Of a stretch of DNA of 64,000 nt, positions 7,987 through 17,092 are shown in pieces. The position numbers were made by a program, and so were the translations under genes. Every line of letters starts with the position of its first letter. Position 1 is the first letter of the stretch. This DNA is from Pseudomonas wayambapalatensis (GTDB lineage: Bacteria; Pseudomonadota; Gammaproteobacteria; Pseudomonadales; Pseudomonadaceae): NCBI GenBank assembly GCA_014268975.2, contig CP077096.1:2951501-3015500 (forward strand), in the 5' to 3' direction. The notes under the pieces were generated by a model. It was not told the origin of the DNA. It saw only the letters and a program-made list of their open reading frames with translations, and made no database searches.

Positions 7987-9542
7987 CCAGGATCATGCTG
8001 CAGTGCACTGTGGAAGGTGGCGAAACCTTTGCGGTCGAGCCCGATGTCCTGGCACAGGGCTTTGTCGAGCGTGGCACCTACACCTTCACTGCACCGTCCG
8101 GGCGCTTTCTGTACGTCGATGACATGCCGCTGGCAGCTTCGATCCAGAGCGCTCATACCAGTTGGCAATGGTCGCCGGGTTTCTATGCCGGTCAGGTAAA
8201 CGTCGAGCTGATGGCCGAAGACGGCGGCTTGCTGGAGCGCTACCGTCTCGATGTCAGTGCGCATCCGGAAAAACTGGGCGGCGAACAATTCAAGGCGATG
8301 CTCGATCACCTGTTCGACGTCGACCCCGGGTTGCTGCTGGGCAATGAGGCGGGGCAGACGCGCATCGGCGAGCAGATGGCCTGGACCGATCCGCACCTGC
8401 GCTATGCACGGCTGCGCCGCCATGCCGACAGCGTGCTGGCAGCATTCAGGCTGGTCAGTGATCGGCCACTGTCACGGCTGCACAGAACGCACGATGTGGT
8501 GCCGGCACATCGGGTCAAGCGTGTCGATAGCGTCGCGCTACGCAAGGCCCTGATGAGCCCGAACGGACGTGCGCTGCTGCATCCCGACAGCCTTGAGCGC
8601 CCGCAGCCAAGCCGCATCGGGCTGGAAGTCAGAACGCCTTACGACAGTTACGACAATCCAGCCAACCAGGCCTTGGCCTTGATGCTCCACAAGTTGCTTC
8701 GCCGCTGTGTCCAGGTGCGCGGCGAACTGCAGCGGGCGGCCCTGTTGGAGCGCGAGAGCAGTACCCGTTCAGTGCTCGCGCCGCGGATACAGCGTCGAAT
8801 CGGTTATCTCGATGCTCTGCGCGCAAGGCTTGAGCGTATAGCGCGCCTTCCCCGGTTTGCCAATCTCAGTCAACGCCGACTTTGCGCCGCCGGACTGAAT
8901 GCAATCAGTGCCCATCCGGCCTATGCCCGCGCTTATCGCCTTACCTGGCAGGCACTGCGCCCAGGCGTTACGGGAGCAGGGGATGAGTCGCTGTGGGTCA
9001 GCCCCACCTGGGAGATCTACGAGCGCTGGTGTTATCTGGTACTGGTGGAGCGGCTGAGGGCTCGCCATCCCCAATTGCAATGGACCAGGCGCAGTACTGC
9101 CAGAGATCATATTTGTTGGCATGGCGAAGGTCTGCAAACCACGCTAGAGATCCGTCTTCAGGCCCGCTTTCCCGCTGTCGACCAAACGCCAAGCGACGGG
9201 CGTGCGAGCCTGTCGAAAGAGCGCCGCCCGGATATCACGGTGATCCTGCGTAGACCAGGCCAAACCCGGTTGGTGGTGCTGGATGCGAAATACAGCACCA
9301 GCCGCGACGTGATACTCGAAGCGATGAGTTCGGCGCACATCTATCACGACAGCCTGCGCTGCGATGATATCGCGCCCTCGGCAGCCTGGTTGCTGGTTCC
9401 CCATGCGCAGCAAGTGCCGGTGCTGGCACAACAGGCGTTTTTATCCAGGCACGGGGTAGGGGTGCAGGCACTGGCCGAGGAATCGCAGGCGGACGAGCTG
9501 GCGGAGCGGTTGATGAACGTACTGCAGGGTGGTTCGCTATAG
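7983..9542 (+). CDS. McrC-like DUF2357 / PD-(D/E)XK nuclease
   Basis: A 519-residue partner of the McrB-like ATPase. The N-terminal part resembles DUF2357 (beta-rich, FTAPSGRFLYVDDMPL), the middle is helical and arginine-rich with LEVRTPYDSYDNPANQ (around residue 215), and the C-terminus is a restriction-endonuclease fold. The metal site can be read as RRPDI with D417 and LVVLDAKYS with D434-A435-K436, preceded by TTLEIRLQARF. In McrC proteins the C-terminal nuclease cuts DNA when the McrB ring translocates. All catalytic residues look intact. It ends the operon; no methyltransferase gene lies nearby, as expected for a type IV-like or modification-independent defence system. Confidence 0.82.
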   Translation: MTRIMLQCTVEGGETFAVEPDVLAQGFVERGTYTFTAPSGRFLYVDDMPLAASIQSAHTSWQWSPGFYAGQVNVELMAEDGGLLERYRLDVSAHPEKLGGEQFKAMLDHLFDVDPGLLLGNEAGQTRIGEQMAWTDPHLRYARLRRHADSVLAAFRLVSDRPLSRLHRTHDVVPAHRVKRVDSVALRKALMSPNGRALLHPDSLERPQPSRIGLEVRTPYDSYDNPANQALALMLHKLLRRCVQVRGELQRAALLERESSTRSVLAPRIQRRIGYLDALRARLERIARLPRFANLSQRRLCAAGLNAISAHPAYARAYRLTWQALRPGVTGAGDESLWVSPTWEIYERWCYLVLVERLRARHPQLQWTRRSTARDHICWHGEGLQTTLEIRLQARFPAVDQTPSDGRASLSKERRPDITVILRRPGQTRLVVLDAKYSTSRDVILEAMSSAHIYHDSLRCDDIAPSAAWLLVPHAQQVPVLAQQAFLSRHGVGVQALAEESQADELAERLMNVLQGGSL

Positions 9543-9550
9543 ATTATTGG

Positions 9551-9840
9551 TTATAACGATTCGCCGACTGCGGGTTGCCACAGTGGCGTCTTCGGGTTCA
9601 AAGGCGCTTCTATTCCGGCAGGCTGGCAAACGCTTCCGAGCACCATGCGCGTGAGCATCTGCACCAGTGCCTGCCCCTTGGCATCTTCCACCGGCCAGTT
9701 CACTTGCCCAGCTGCGGCACGGTGGCAAAGCGCACGTGGGCCAGGATCGTCGACCAGATGAACAGCAGCAGATGCTCCGGTGCGGTGCGTTCGATCAGCC
9801 CTTGATCCATCCAGCCCTGCAGGCACCTCATGGCCGCTTT
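9551..9840 (-). pseudogene. Remnant of a TetR-family regulator (C-terminal end)
   Basis: On the minus strand, 9840-9700 encodes KAAMRCLQGWMDQGLIE followed by EHLLLFIWSTILAHVRFAT, which resembles the C-terminal ligand domain of TetR regulators of the RutR type. The frame is then lost, and a second frame continues with GQALVQMLTRMVLGSVCQ down to a stop at 9551. Nothing matching a helix-turn-helix is found upstream. I read it as a frameshifted, truncated gene that once regulated the divergent amidohydrolase gene. Similarity was judged by eye only. Confidence 0.5.
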
Positions 9841-9998
9841 CCGCCAGGCTGCAGGTTGGGTTCCACAGGGCGGAACCACATTCGATTGTCGGCGTCGCGC
9901 CGTCGGGTTTATCTGACAGCACGTGCGGCCTGCCTCTCGTGCCGCAATCCCCGAGCGAATAACAAAAGCGGGACTGCAACCCGCGCGAGGAGATGCCG

Positions 9999-11180
9999 AT
10001 GAACCCATCCAAGCACCCGCACATCCTGGCCTGGCTCGCCGACGTTGCCGGCGAACTTCATGCGCTGCGCCAGGATATCCACGCCCACCCGGAACTGGGC
10101 TTCGAGGAAAACCGCACCTCGGCACTGGTCGCCCAGGCCCTGCGCGAGTGGGGTTACGAGGTCCACACCGGGATCGGCCGCACCGGCGTGGTCGCTGTGC
10201 TGCGCAACGGCAGCAGCACGCGCCGCCTGGGGCTGCGCGCCGACATGGATGCGTTGCCGATCGTCGAGGCCACGGGCGCGGCCTACAGCAGCCGACACCC
10301 AGGCTGCATGCATGCCTGCGGACACGACGGACATACCGTGATGCTGCTCGGCGCTGCTCGCTACCTGGCGGCGACCCGGCGCTTCGACGGCACCCTGACA
10401 CTGATCTTTCAGCCGGCCGAGGAGGGGCAGGGCGGGGCCGAGGCGATGCTCGCCGATGGCCTGCTGGAGCGTTTCCCCTGCGATGCGCTGTTCGGCATGC
10501 ACAACATGCCGGGGCTGGCCGCCGGACACCTGGGTTTTCGCGAAGGGCCGATGATGGCATCCCAGGACCTGCTGACCGTCATCCTGGAGGGCGTCGGTGG
10601 TCATGGTTCGATGCCGCACCTGACAGTCGACCCGTTGGTTGCTGCCGCGAGTGTGGTGATGGCGCTGCAGACCGTGGTGGCGCGCAATATCGATGCCCAG
10701 GAGGCGGCAGTGGTTACCGTCGGTGCGCTGCAGGCTGGCGAAGCAGCCAATGTCATTCCACAGCAGGCCCTGTTGCGCTTGAGCCTGCGTGCGCTCGACG
10801 CCGAGGTCAGGCGCCTGACCCTGGAGCGCGTACAGGCGATCATCCGCGCCCAGGCCAAGAGCTTTGGCTGCAGCGTGAGCATCGAACACCGCCCGGCTTA
10901 TCCGGTGCTGATCAACCATGCCGCCGAAAACGCCTTCGCCCGCCAGGTCGGCATCGAGCTGCTCGGCGAGGCCGCCGTCGATGGCAATACCCGCAAGCTG
11001 ATGGGCAGCGAGGACTTCGCCTGGATGCTGCAACGCTGCCCCGGCGCGTACCTGTTCATCGGCAACGGCGTGGATCGGCCGATGGTGCACAACCCCGCCT
11101 ACGACTTCAACGACGACATCCTGCTGACCGGGGCCGCCTACTGGAGCGCGCTCACCGAGCGTTGGCTCGCCCCGGCCTGA
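9999..11180 (+). CDS. M20 family amidohydrolase (hippurate hydrolase-like)
   Basis: A 393-residue metalloamidohydrolase of the M20D group, which hydrolyses N-acyl amino acids or similar amides. Metal-binding motifs are visible: LRADMDALPI, CMHACGHDGHT (His-Asp ligands), IFQPAEEGQGGAEAM (catalytic Glu), GMHN, and the C-terminal MGSEDFAWML. The ATG at 9999 was chosen over 9993 because GAGGAG ends only one base before 9993 but about eight before 9999. It is followed by an MHS transporter and an amidase on the same strand, suggesting uptake and stepwise hydrolysis of one amide substrate. The substrate is unknown. Confidence 0.88.
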   Translation: MNPSKHPHILAWLADVAGELHALRQDIHAHPELGFEENRTSALVAQALREWGYEVHTGIGRTGVVAVLRNGSSTRRLGLRADMDALPIVEATGAAYSSRHPGCMHACGHDGHTVMLLGAARYLAATRRFDGTLTLIFQPAEEGQGGAEAMLADGLLERFPCDALFGMHNMPGLAAGHLGFREGPMMASQDLLTVILEGVGGHGSMPHLTVDPLVAAASVVMALQTVVARNIDAQEAAVVTVGALQAGEAANVIPQQALLRLSLRALDAEVRRLTLERVQAIIRAQAKSFGCSVSIEHRPAYPVLINHAAENAFARQVGIELLGEAAVDGNTRKLMGSEDFAWMLQRCPGAYLFIGNGVDRPMVHNPAYDFNDDILLTGAAYWSALTERWLAPA

Positions 11181-11206
11181 GCGCTTCTTCATTGACTGCC
11201 GCTGGA

Positions 11207-11224
11207 GCCCGCATTCCTGCGGGC
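11207..11224 (+). terminator. Inverted repeat between amidohydrolase and MHS transporter
   Basis: The stem GCCCGCA / TGCGGGC with a four-base loop lies 26 bases after the amidohydrolase stop. It is followed by GTTCCTC rather than a clear T run, so it may be an attenuator or processing site rather than a full terminator. Confidence 0.35.
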
Positions 11225-11256
11225 GTTCCTCACATCTGGTTTCTGGAGAATTTCCC

Positions 11257-12567
11257 ATGCACGCTACGAATGCAGGCGCATCGCGCACCCGGCAAGTGGT
11301 CGCCGCCGTCATCGGCAATGCGCTGGAATGGTATGACTTCATCGTGTACGGCTTTCTGGCCAGCATCGTCGCTCGTCAGTTCTTTCCCTCCGACGATGAC
11401 TACGCCTCGCTGCTGATGGCCCTGGCGACCTTCGGCGTCGGTTTCTTCATGCGCCCGGTGGGCGGCGTGTTGCTGGGTATCTACGCCGACCGCAAAGGGC
11501 GCAAGGCGGCCATGCAACTGATCATTCGCCTGATGACCCTGTCCATCGCGATGATCTCCTTCGCCCCCAACTACCTGGCCATCGGCATGGGCGCGCCCTT
11601 GCTGATCGTGGTCGCGCGCATGCTGCAGGGCTTCGCCACGGGCGGTGAATATGCCAGTGCCACGGCATTTCTGGTGGAGAGCGCGCCGGCGCACCGCAAG
11701 GGGCTGTACGGCTCCTGGCAACTGGTCGGGCAATGCCTGGCGGTTTTCACCGGGGCGTCGATGGTCGCGCTGGTCACCCACCTGTGTTCAGCCGAGGCGC
11801 TGGACGCCTGGGGCTGGCGGATTCCTTTCGTGTTCGGCTTGCTGATCGGCCCGGTGGGGCTGTGGATTCGCAAGCACATGCAGGAGCCCGAGGAGTTTCT
11901 CGAGGCGCGCAAACAAGCCAAGGACCAGGCCCCAAGCCTGTGGCAGGTGCTGCGTACGCATCGCCGGGCGCTGTTGGTGTCCATGGGCCTGGCCAGCGGC
12001 GCGACCGTTTCCTTCTATGTGGTGCTGGTGAACATGCCGACTTTCGCCCACAAGAGTCTGGGGCTGCCACTGGATCAGGTGCTGCTGGTGCAGATGCTCG
12101 CGGTGGGCCTGATGACGGTGGTGATTCCGTTCTCCGGCGCGCTGTCCGACCGTATCGGCCGCAGGCCGGTGCTGATGGCCTTCACCCTGGGCTTTTTCCT
12201 GATGGTCTACCCGCTGCACCTGTGGGTCGCCGCGGCACCGTCGGTCGAGCGCCTGCTGGTGATGCAACTGGCGCTGTGCAGCATGATCGGTGGTTTCTAT
12301 GGGCCGGCACCCACGGCGCTGGCCGAGCAGTTCCCCATCGCAGTCCGCTCAACGGGGGTGTCGGTGGCGTATAACGTGGCAGTAATGCTGTTCGGCGGCT
12401 TCGCGCCGCTTATCGTCACCTGGCTGACCAAGGTCTTGAACACGCCCGTGGCGCCGTCGTTCTACGTGCTGTTCGCCTGCGTGGTGACACTGCTGGGCAC
12501 CTATTGTCTGAAAGAAGCCGTGCGGCCACGCGCGCCTGCCGTCCTCGAACTTGGAGTAAAACCGTGA
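11257..12567 (+). CDS. MHS-family metabolite:H+ symporter (MFS)
   Basis: A 436-residue permease of the metabolite:H+ symporter family (ShiA/KgtP/ProP-like). The first helix region reads VIGNALEWYDFIVYGFLAS, the loop 2-3 signature is GIYADRKGRKAAM, and the segment around residue 128 reads GFATGGEYASATAFLVE, both diagnostic of this family. Twelve membrane segments are expected for the family. The stop codon overlaps the GTG start of the amidase (GTGA), so the two are translated together. It likely imports the amide or acyl-amino-acid degraded by the flanking hydrolases. Confidence 0.9.
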   Translation: MHATNAGASRTRQVVAAVIGNALEWYDFIVYGFLASIVARQFFPSDDDYASLLMALATFGVGFFMRPVGGVLLGIYADRKGRKAAMQLIIRLMTLSIAMISFAPNYLAIGMGAPLLIVVARMLQGFATGGEYASATAFLVESAPAHRKGLYGSWQLVGQCLAVFTGASMVALVTHLCSAEALDAWGWRIPFVFGLLIGPVGLWIRKHMQEPEEFLEARKQAKDQAPSLWQVLRTHRRALLVSMGLASGATVSFYVVLVNMPTFAHKSLGLPLDQVLLVQMLAVGLMTVVIPFSGALSDRIGRRPVLMAFTLGFFLMVYPLHLWVAAAPSVERLLVMQLALCSMIGGFYGPAPTALAEQFPIAVRSTGVSVAYNVAVMLFGGFAPLIVTWLTKVLNTPVAPSFYVLFACVVTLLGTYCLKEAVRPRAPAVLELGVKP

Positions 12568-14021
12568 AACCGCTAGATCTCGACCCTGTCGTCGCGCTGG
12601 ATGCCAGCGACCTGTCCCGGGCGATCCATGCTCGCCAGGTGTCCTGCCGCGAGGTGATGCAGGCCTACCTTGCGCACATCGAGCGGGTCAATCCGCAGGT
12701 CAACGCCCTGGTGTCGCTGCGTCCGGCACAGCAACTGCTCAGGGAGGCCGACGCACGCGACCGCGAGCTCGACCGCGGCCAGTCCCGCGGCTGGATGCAC
12801 GGCATGCCCCAGGCCATCAAGGACCTGGCCGCCACGGCTGACCTGCGTACCACCTTGGGCTCGCCGCTGTTCGCCGAGCAGGTGCCGCAGCAGGACGCCA
12901 TCAGCGTGGCGCGGGTTCGGCACAACGGCGCGATCATCCTCGGCAAGAGCAACGTGCCGGAATTCGGCCTCGGCTCGCAGACCTACAACACGCTGTTCGG
13001 CACCACCACCAACGCCTACGACCCCAGCCGGGTAGCCGGCGGCAGCAGCGGCGGGGCCGCTGCGGCACTGGCCATGCGCCTGCTGCCCGTGGCCGATGGC
13101 AGCGACATGATGGGCTCGTTGCGCAACCCGGCGGCGTTCAACAATGTGTTTGGCCTGCGCCCGTCCCAGGGCCGCGTGCCGCACGGTCCGGCGCCGGAGA
13201 TGTTCGTCCAGCAACTCGCCACCGAGGGCCCGATGGGGCGCAGCGTCACCGACCTGGCCCGGCTGCTGTCGGTACAAGCGGGCTTCGATGCGCGGGTGCC
13301 GCTGTCCATCAACGATGGCATGCAGGATTTCGCTGCGGACCTGCGACAGGACTTCACCGATGTGCGGGTCGGCTGGTTGGGCGACTACAACGGTTACCTG
13401 CCCATGGACGATGGCGTGCTGAGCCTGTGCGAAACCGCATTGAGCGACTTCGAGAACCTGGGGTGCAAGGTCGAGGCCTGTCAGCCGGACTACCCGCTGG
13501 AGCGCCTCTGGCAATGCTGGCTGACCCATCGCCACTTTCTGGTGCACGGCAACCTCGCAGCGGCCTACGCCGACCCGAGTCGGCGCGCATTGCTCAAGCC
13601 GGAGGCGCAGTGGGAGGTCGAGGGCGGCCTGCAACTGAGCGCCGCTGCACTTTACCAGGCGTCGCTGGCGCGCAGCGACTGGTACCGAGCGATGGCAGGG
13701 CTGTTCGAGCGTTACGACTTTCTGCTGTTGCCCTCGGCCCAGGTGTTTCCTTTCGACGCACAGCAACCTTGGCCGCAGGTCGTTGGCGGGCGGGCGATGG
13801 ACACCTATCATCGCTGGATGGAGGTGGTGATCGGCCCGACCCTGGCCGGGTTGCCGAGCATCAGCGTTCCGGTCGGTTTCAATGCACAGGGCCTGCCGAT
13901 GGGGATGCAGATCATCGGCCCGGCCCAGGCCGATCAGGCGGTGCTGCGCCTGGCCTATGCCCACGAGCAACTGACCCGCTGGGTCGAGCGCTACCCGCCG
14001 CCGAGCCTGCTGGCGTGCTGA
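12564..14021 (+). CDS. Amidase, amidase-signature family
   Basis: A 485-residue amidase-signature enzyme. The Ser-cisSer-Lys triad can be read as K86 in AIKDLA, the serine pair in GGSSGGA (about 161-162), and nucleophile S185 in SDMMGSLRNPA. Later segments FLLLPSAQ and GLPSISVPVGF are typical of the family C-terminus. The start is GTG at 12564, placed nine bases after GGAG and overlapping the transporter stop; the longer in-frame version would run into the transporter gene. It probably hydrolyses the amide bond of a compound brought in by the MHS permease. Confidence 0.88.
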   Translation: MKPLDLDPVVALDASDLSRAIHARQVSCREVMQAYLAHIERVNPQVNALVSLRPAQQLLREADARDRELDRGQSRGWMHGMPQAIKDLAATADLRTTLGSPLFAEQVPQQDAISVARVRHNGAIILGKSNVPEFGLGSQTYNTLFGTTTNAYDPSRVAGGSSGGAAAALAMRLLPVADGSDMMGSLRNPAAFNNVFGLRPSQGRVPHGPAPEMFVQQLATEGPMGRSVTDLARLLSVQAGFDARVPLSINDGMQDFAADLRQDFTDVRVGWLGDYNGYLPMDDGVLSLCETALSDFENLGCKVEACQPDYPLERLWQCWLTHRHFLVHGNLAAAYADPSRRALLKPEAQWEVEGGLQLSAAALYQASLARSDWYRAMAGLFERYDFLLLPSAQVFPFDAQQPWPQVVGGRAMDTYHRWMEVVIGPTLAGLPSISVPVGFNAQGLPMGMQIIGPAQADQAVLRLAYAHEQLTRWVERYPPPSLLAC

Positions 14022-14085
14022 AGCCCTTGCAGGCGCATATCTTGCTGGGCAATGTGACGATCCTGGTGCAGACACGGAGGCGAAC

Positions 14086-14856
14086 ATGAGCGGCAATGGA
14101 GACGGCGGTGGCGTGCGATCGGTCGAGCGGGCGTTGACGATCATCGAATTGCTGGGTGAGCACCAGGCCCTTGGGCTGGAGGAGCTGCACTACCTGACGG
14201 CGTTACCCAAGGCCACAGTATCGCGCATGCTCGCCACCTTGCAGGAGCAGGGCTGGACTTACCGGGGCCTGAGCGACCGCCGCTACCGCCTGTGCGCGCG
14301 GCGCCTGTTCGGCGATGGCCAATTGCGGTTCAAGCGGCAGATGGTCGAAAGTGCCGCGCCCCTGTTGCTGGAGCTCAGCGAGCGCACCGGGTTGGTGGCC
14401 GACTTGTCATGCTTCGACGGCCAGCGCCTGGAAGTGATGGAGAGCGCGATTCCCCAGGTGTTGCGCAAGCGCTACCCGAACAACTGCCAGATCGTCGGCC
14501 ACCACGCCAGCCTGTTCCACTCGGCGATGGGGCGCGCCTGCCTGGGCGAGCTGGAGCAGCATGAGGTCGAGCGCCTGGCCGAGCATGCGCACCTGGGGGA
14601 CGACACACTGCTGCGCGGCATCGAGGACGAGACACAGCAAGGTTTTGCCCGGCGCACGGAAGGTTACTGGGAGTATCCGGTGCGGCTACCGTTCCTGATC
14701 CGCGCCATCGCCTTGCCGGTCCACACGCAAGGACGGCTGGCGGGGAGCATCGCCTTGCACTGGCCACTGGACCAGGCACCGGTAGAGCGGGTGCTGGGGC
14801 TGCACCTGGAGAGCCTGGCGAGAACCGTTGACCAGGTGCAGCAAACGCTGGCCTGA
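14086..14856 (+). CDS. IclR-family transcriptional regulator
   Basis: A 256-residue IclR regulator. The N-terminal winged helix reads RSVERALTIIELLGEHQALG...LPKATVSRMLATLQEQGWTYR; the effector domain follows with VADLSCFDGQRLEVME and, near the end, VHTQGRLAGSIAL. It lies 64 bases after the amidase on the same strand and probably controls the amidohydrolase-transporter-amidase operon. Since the TetR gene on the other side is broken, it is the only intact regulator of the cluster. Confidence 0.88.
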   Translation: MSGNGDGGGVRSVERALTIIELLGEHQALGLEELHYLTALPKATVSRMLATLQEQGWTYRGLSDRRYRLCARRLFGDGQLRFKRQMVESAAPLLLELSERTGLVADLSCFDGQRLEVMESAIPQVLRKRYPNNCQIVGHHASLFHSAMGRACLGELEQHEVERLAEHAHLGDDTLLRGIEDETQQGFARRTEGYWEYPVRLPFLIRAIALPVHTQGRLAGSIALHWPLDQAPVERVLGLHLESLARTVDQVQQTLA

Positions 14857-14961
14857 GCGATTTTCCGCATCGCGTTGAAAGTGTTATCGGGCGGCGCGGC
14901 TGTTTGCCGGCCATCGCCCCGGCAATACTGTGCGCAACTCAAACGTGTTGGAGATGTGACG

Positions 14962-15279
14962 ATGGGTGCGCAGGTAACGAACAATCCGCTGGTATCGATT
15001 GCAGTGCTCAAGGCCCGCGAGGGCAGGGCGCTGGCACTGAAGCAGGCGTTGTTGGAACTGATTGAACCGACCCGCGCGGAGCCAGGCAATCTGGACTATG
15101 TGCTGTTCGAGGGCAAGGATGAGCCAGGGACGTTCTACATGCGCGAGGCGTTCGTCGACCAGGCCGCGCTCGATGCGCATTTCGCCGCACCGTATTTCCA
15201 GCGGTTTGCGGCGCAGAGCGAAATGCTGTTGGGCGAGCCGCTGCGCTTGATCTTTCTGGAGCAGGTTTCTGATCGTTGA
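14962..15279 (+). CDS. Antibiotic-biosynthesis-monooxygenase (ABM) domain protein
   Basis: A 105-residue single-domain protein of the ABM/YgiN-like dimeric alpha-beta barrel fold. The fold signature is AVLKAREGRALALKQALLEL, then EPGNLDYVLFEGKDEPGTF and EAFVDQAALDAHFAAPYFQ. Such proteins act as small monooxygenases or quinol oxidases, but many have no assigned role. The ATG at 14962 follows GGAG with eight bases between; upstream in-frame extension is unlikely. No link to neighbours is evident. Confidence 0.8.
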   Translation: MGAQVTNNPLVSIAVLKAREGRALALKQALLELIEPTRAEPGNLDYVLFEGKDEPGTFYMREAFVDQAALDAHFAAPYFQRFAAQSEMLLGEPLRLIFLEQVSDR

Positions 15280-15296
15280 AAAAGACACCGCGCTGC

Positions 15297-15520
15297 CTGG
15301 CACGGGCTACACCCGTGTTCGCGGGACCAGTCGGGGCGCCGAACCGCCGCCCCCACAGGGATTGGGCTGACCTTTAGATTTTGAACAAGAAAGTTACCCC
15401 TACAAGAGCTCCGCAACTTCTGAATACTGCGGTGTTACCTGTGGGAGCGGGCTAGTCCCGCGATCACCGGCGAAGCCGGTGCCTTCCACCGCGGTGTTCT
15501 TTTCGCGGGCACGTCGGGGC
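15297..15520. repeat. REP-type palindromes
   Basis: An intergenic block with several GC palindromes. The clearest is GTGGGAGCGGGCTAGTCCCG at 15441-15460, followed by the CACCGGCGAAGCCGGTG hairpin at 15465-15481. Weaker copies lie near 15301-15330 and 15502. They match Pseudomonas extragenic palindromic elements in sequence style and place. They sit between convergent genes, where such elements often help end transcription. Confidence 0.75.
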
Positions 15521-15549
15521 GGCGAACCGCCGCCCTCCAGCTCAGCCGA

Positions 15550-16398
15550 TCATTCCCACTCGGCCTTGCCGATCGCCAGCCCGTGCATGCCGTTGTAGCT
15601 GGCGCGCTTGGGCTGCGCCCAGCCCTCCAGCAGGCTGTCGTCGAGCTTGTAGATCTCCACTCCCAGTGGCCGGCAGACCGACAGCGGGTCCTGTGCCTCA
15701 GGCCCCCACATCGGCAATGAGAGATCGCCGCCCGGGCAGGTCGACAGCGCACACAGCACATCGATTTCGGCGAAGAACTCCAGGTAATCACCCTGCTTGG
15801 CCGGGCAGGCCTTCATGAAGTACATGTCGTCATGGTTCAGGCCGGTGCACTGGAAGATGTTCAGCACATCGTGCACGTCGAACTCGGTCAGCCCATGGGG
15901 CAGCACAGCGCGGGTGAGGTTGGAGTGGCAGTGGTGATGGAAGTCCTCGCCGGTGAGCATCTTGTTCACGTAGGGGTCGCAACGGGTGCCGAGCAGGTCG
16001 TGCAGGCGTCCGCCGTGTTCGTCGATGCCGTAGTCGGCCAGGCTGTCGTCGGTGATGGTTACCAGCGGGCGCAGGAATGGCAGGTTCGACCACAGTCGGT
16101 CGTAGGTGGTGACGTGGGCACCCTGCAACTGGCGGGTACGGGCCGCCCACAGGCGCTCACGCGGGTCGTTGGCGTTCCAGATGTTGAAGTCGCCGACCTG
16201 CGGGCCGACTGGGGTGGTGACGCGGAACACGTGGCCGGCCGGCACCTTCCAGGCGCGACCGGTGCGGATCGGCACTTCGAACTGCTCGATCAGGGTGCGT
16301 GCATCCTGGCGCTCGCGCACGCGGTCATAGAAAGGCTTGTCGACCTGCAGGGCAGCGCCTTTGCTGACCTGGTAGGCGGCGGGATAATCCTTGTACAT
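15550..16398 (-). CDS. DUF1989 (urea carboxylase-associated) family protein
   Basis: A 282-residue protein of the DUF1989/urea carboxylase-associated family. Conserved pieces are RAWKVPAGHVFRVTTPVGPQ, VGDFNIWNA, and LGTRCDPYVNKMLTGEDFHH with a cysteine-histidine cluster HHHCHSNL; the C-terminal CPGGDLSLPMW is also family-typical. Members are found next to urea amidolyase or amine utilisation genes and may bind a metal; the reaction is not known to me. It is the last gene of the operon with the ABC transporter and the GntR regulator, so it probably acts on the imported nitrogen compound. Confidence 0.8.
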   Translation of the reverse strand: MYKDYPAAYQVSKGAALQVDKPFYDRVRERQDARTLIEQFEVPIRTGRAWKVPAGHVFRVTTPVGPQVGDFNIWNANDPRERLWAARTRQLQGAHVTTYDRLWSNLPFLRPLVTITDDSLADYGIDEHGGRLHDLLGTRCDPYVNKMLTGEDFHHHCHSNLTRAVLPHGLTEFDVHDVLNIFQCTGLNHDDMYFMKACPAKQGDYLEFFAEIDVLCALSTCPGGDLSLPMWGPEAQDPLSVCRPLGVEIYKLDDSLLEGWAQPKRASYNGMHGLAIGKAEWE

Positions 16399-16414
16399 GG
16401 GTAGGTCTCCGGTT

Positions 16415-17092
16415 TCAGGAACGGGGTGGATGGCTGAACAGATCGAGCAGGGCGTGCTCGGAATCGTCCAGGTAACGGGTCATGGCTTCGGCGGCGTCGT
16501 GGCGCAAGCCGTCGGCGAGCAGGTCGTGGATCTCTCGGTCGCGCTCCAGCCACGGGCTCTGGAAGTTCTTTTCATCGGGCGCAACGGCGAACACCAGACG
16601 CATCTGCGCAGCGATATTGGTGAAGAAGGCATCCAGCAGCGGGCTGCGCAGCAGGCCGACGATGTGCTGGTGAAAGCGCAGGCTGTGGGTGCCGAAGGCC
16701 TGCCAGTCTTCACGATCACGGGCAAGTTCGGCCGCCTCGATGGCGTCGAGCATGCGGTCGGACTGGTATTCGCGCAGCGGCTTGCTGCCGTGGATCGCCT
16801 GCACCTCAAGTGTGCGGCGCACCAGAAAGATATCGCGCACCTCGGCGACACCCAGCCTGCGCACCATCACACCCTTGTTGCGCACGTAGGTGGTCAGGCC
16901 TTCGTGACCCAACTGGTGCAGGGCCTCGCGTACGGTGTTGCGCGAAGCGTTGTAGCGGCCGGTGAGCTCTGCCTCGACCAGCGGCATGCCTGAGACCAGG
17001 CGGCCGCCGATGATGTCTTCGCGCAGTTCGAGGGCCACCTGGTCGGCCAGGGGCAGGCTTTCGCCGGTCTTTTCCGGGAGTTTGCTGCTCAT
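16415..17092 (-). CDS. GntR-family regulator, FCD subfamily
   Basis: A 225-residue regulator. The N-terminal wHTH reads LPLADQVALELREDIIGGRL...EAELTGRYNASRNTVREALHQ, and the C-terminal helical FCD ligand domain carries the metal-binding type histidines in FHQHIVGLL. Its start overlaps the stop of the ABC gene (ATGA), so it is cotranscribed with the transporter and probably autoregulates the operon. The inverted repeat upstream of the binding-protein gene (19459-19473) is a plausible operator. Confidence 0.88.
   Translation of the reverse strand: MSSKLPEKTGESLPLADQVALELREDIIGGRLVSGMPLVEAELTGRYNASRNTVREALHQLGHEGLTTYVRNKGVMVRRLGVAEVRDIFLVRRTLEVQAIHGSKPLREYQSDRMLDAIEAAELARDREDWQAFGTHSLRFHQHIVGLLRSPLLDAFFTNIAAQMRLVFAVAPDEKNFQSPWLERDREIHDLLADGLRHDAAEAMTRYLDDSEHALLDLFSHPPRS

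Noticed and set aside
12573..14144. A 523-codon minus-strand frame opposite the amidase
   Set aside because: Shadow of the amidase gene; no recognisable motif or start site.
15297..15520. Repeated GC-rich units that might suggest a CRISPR or integration site
   Set aside because: Units are palindromic REP elements without regular spacers; no cas gene or integrase nearby.
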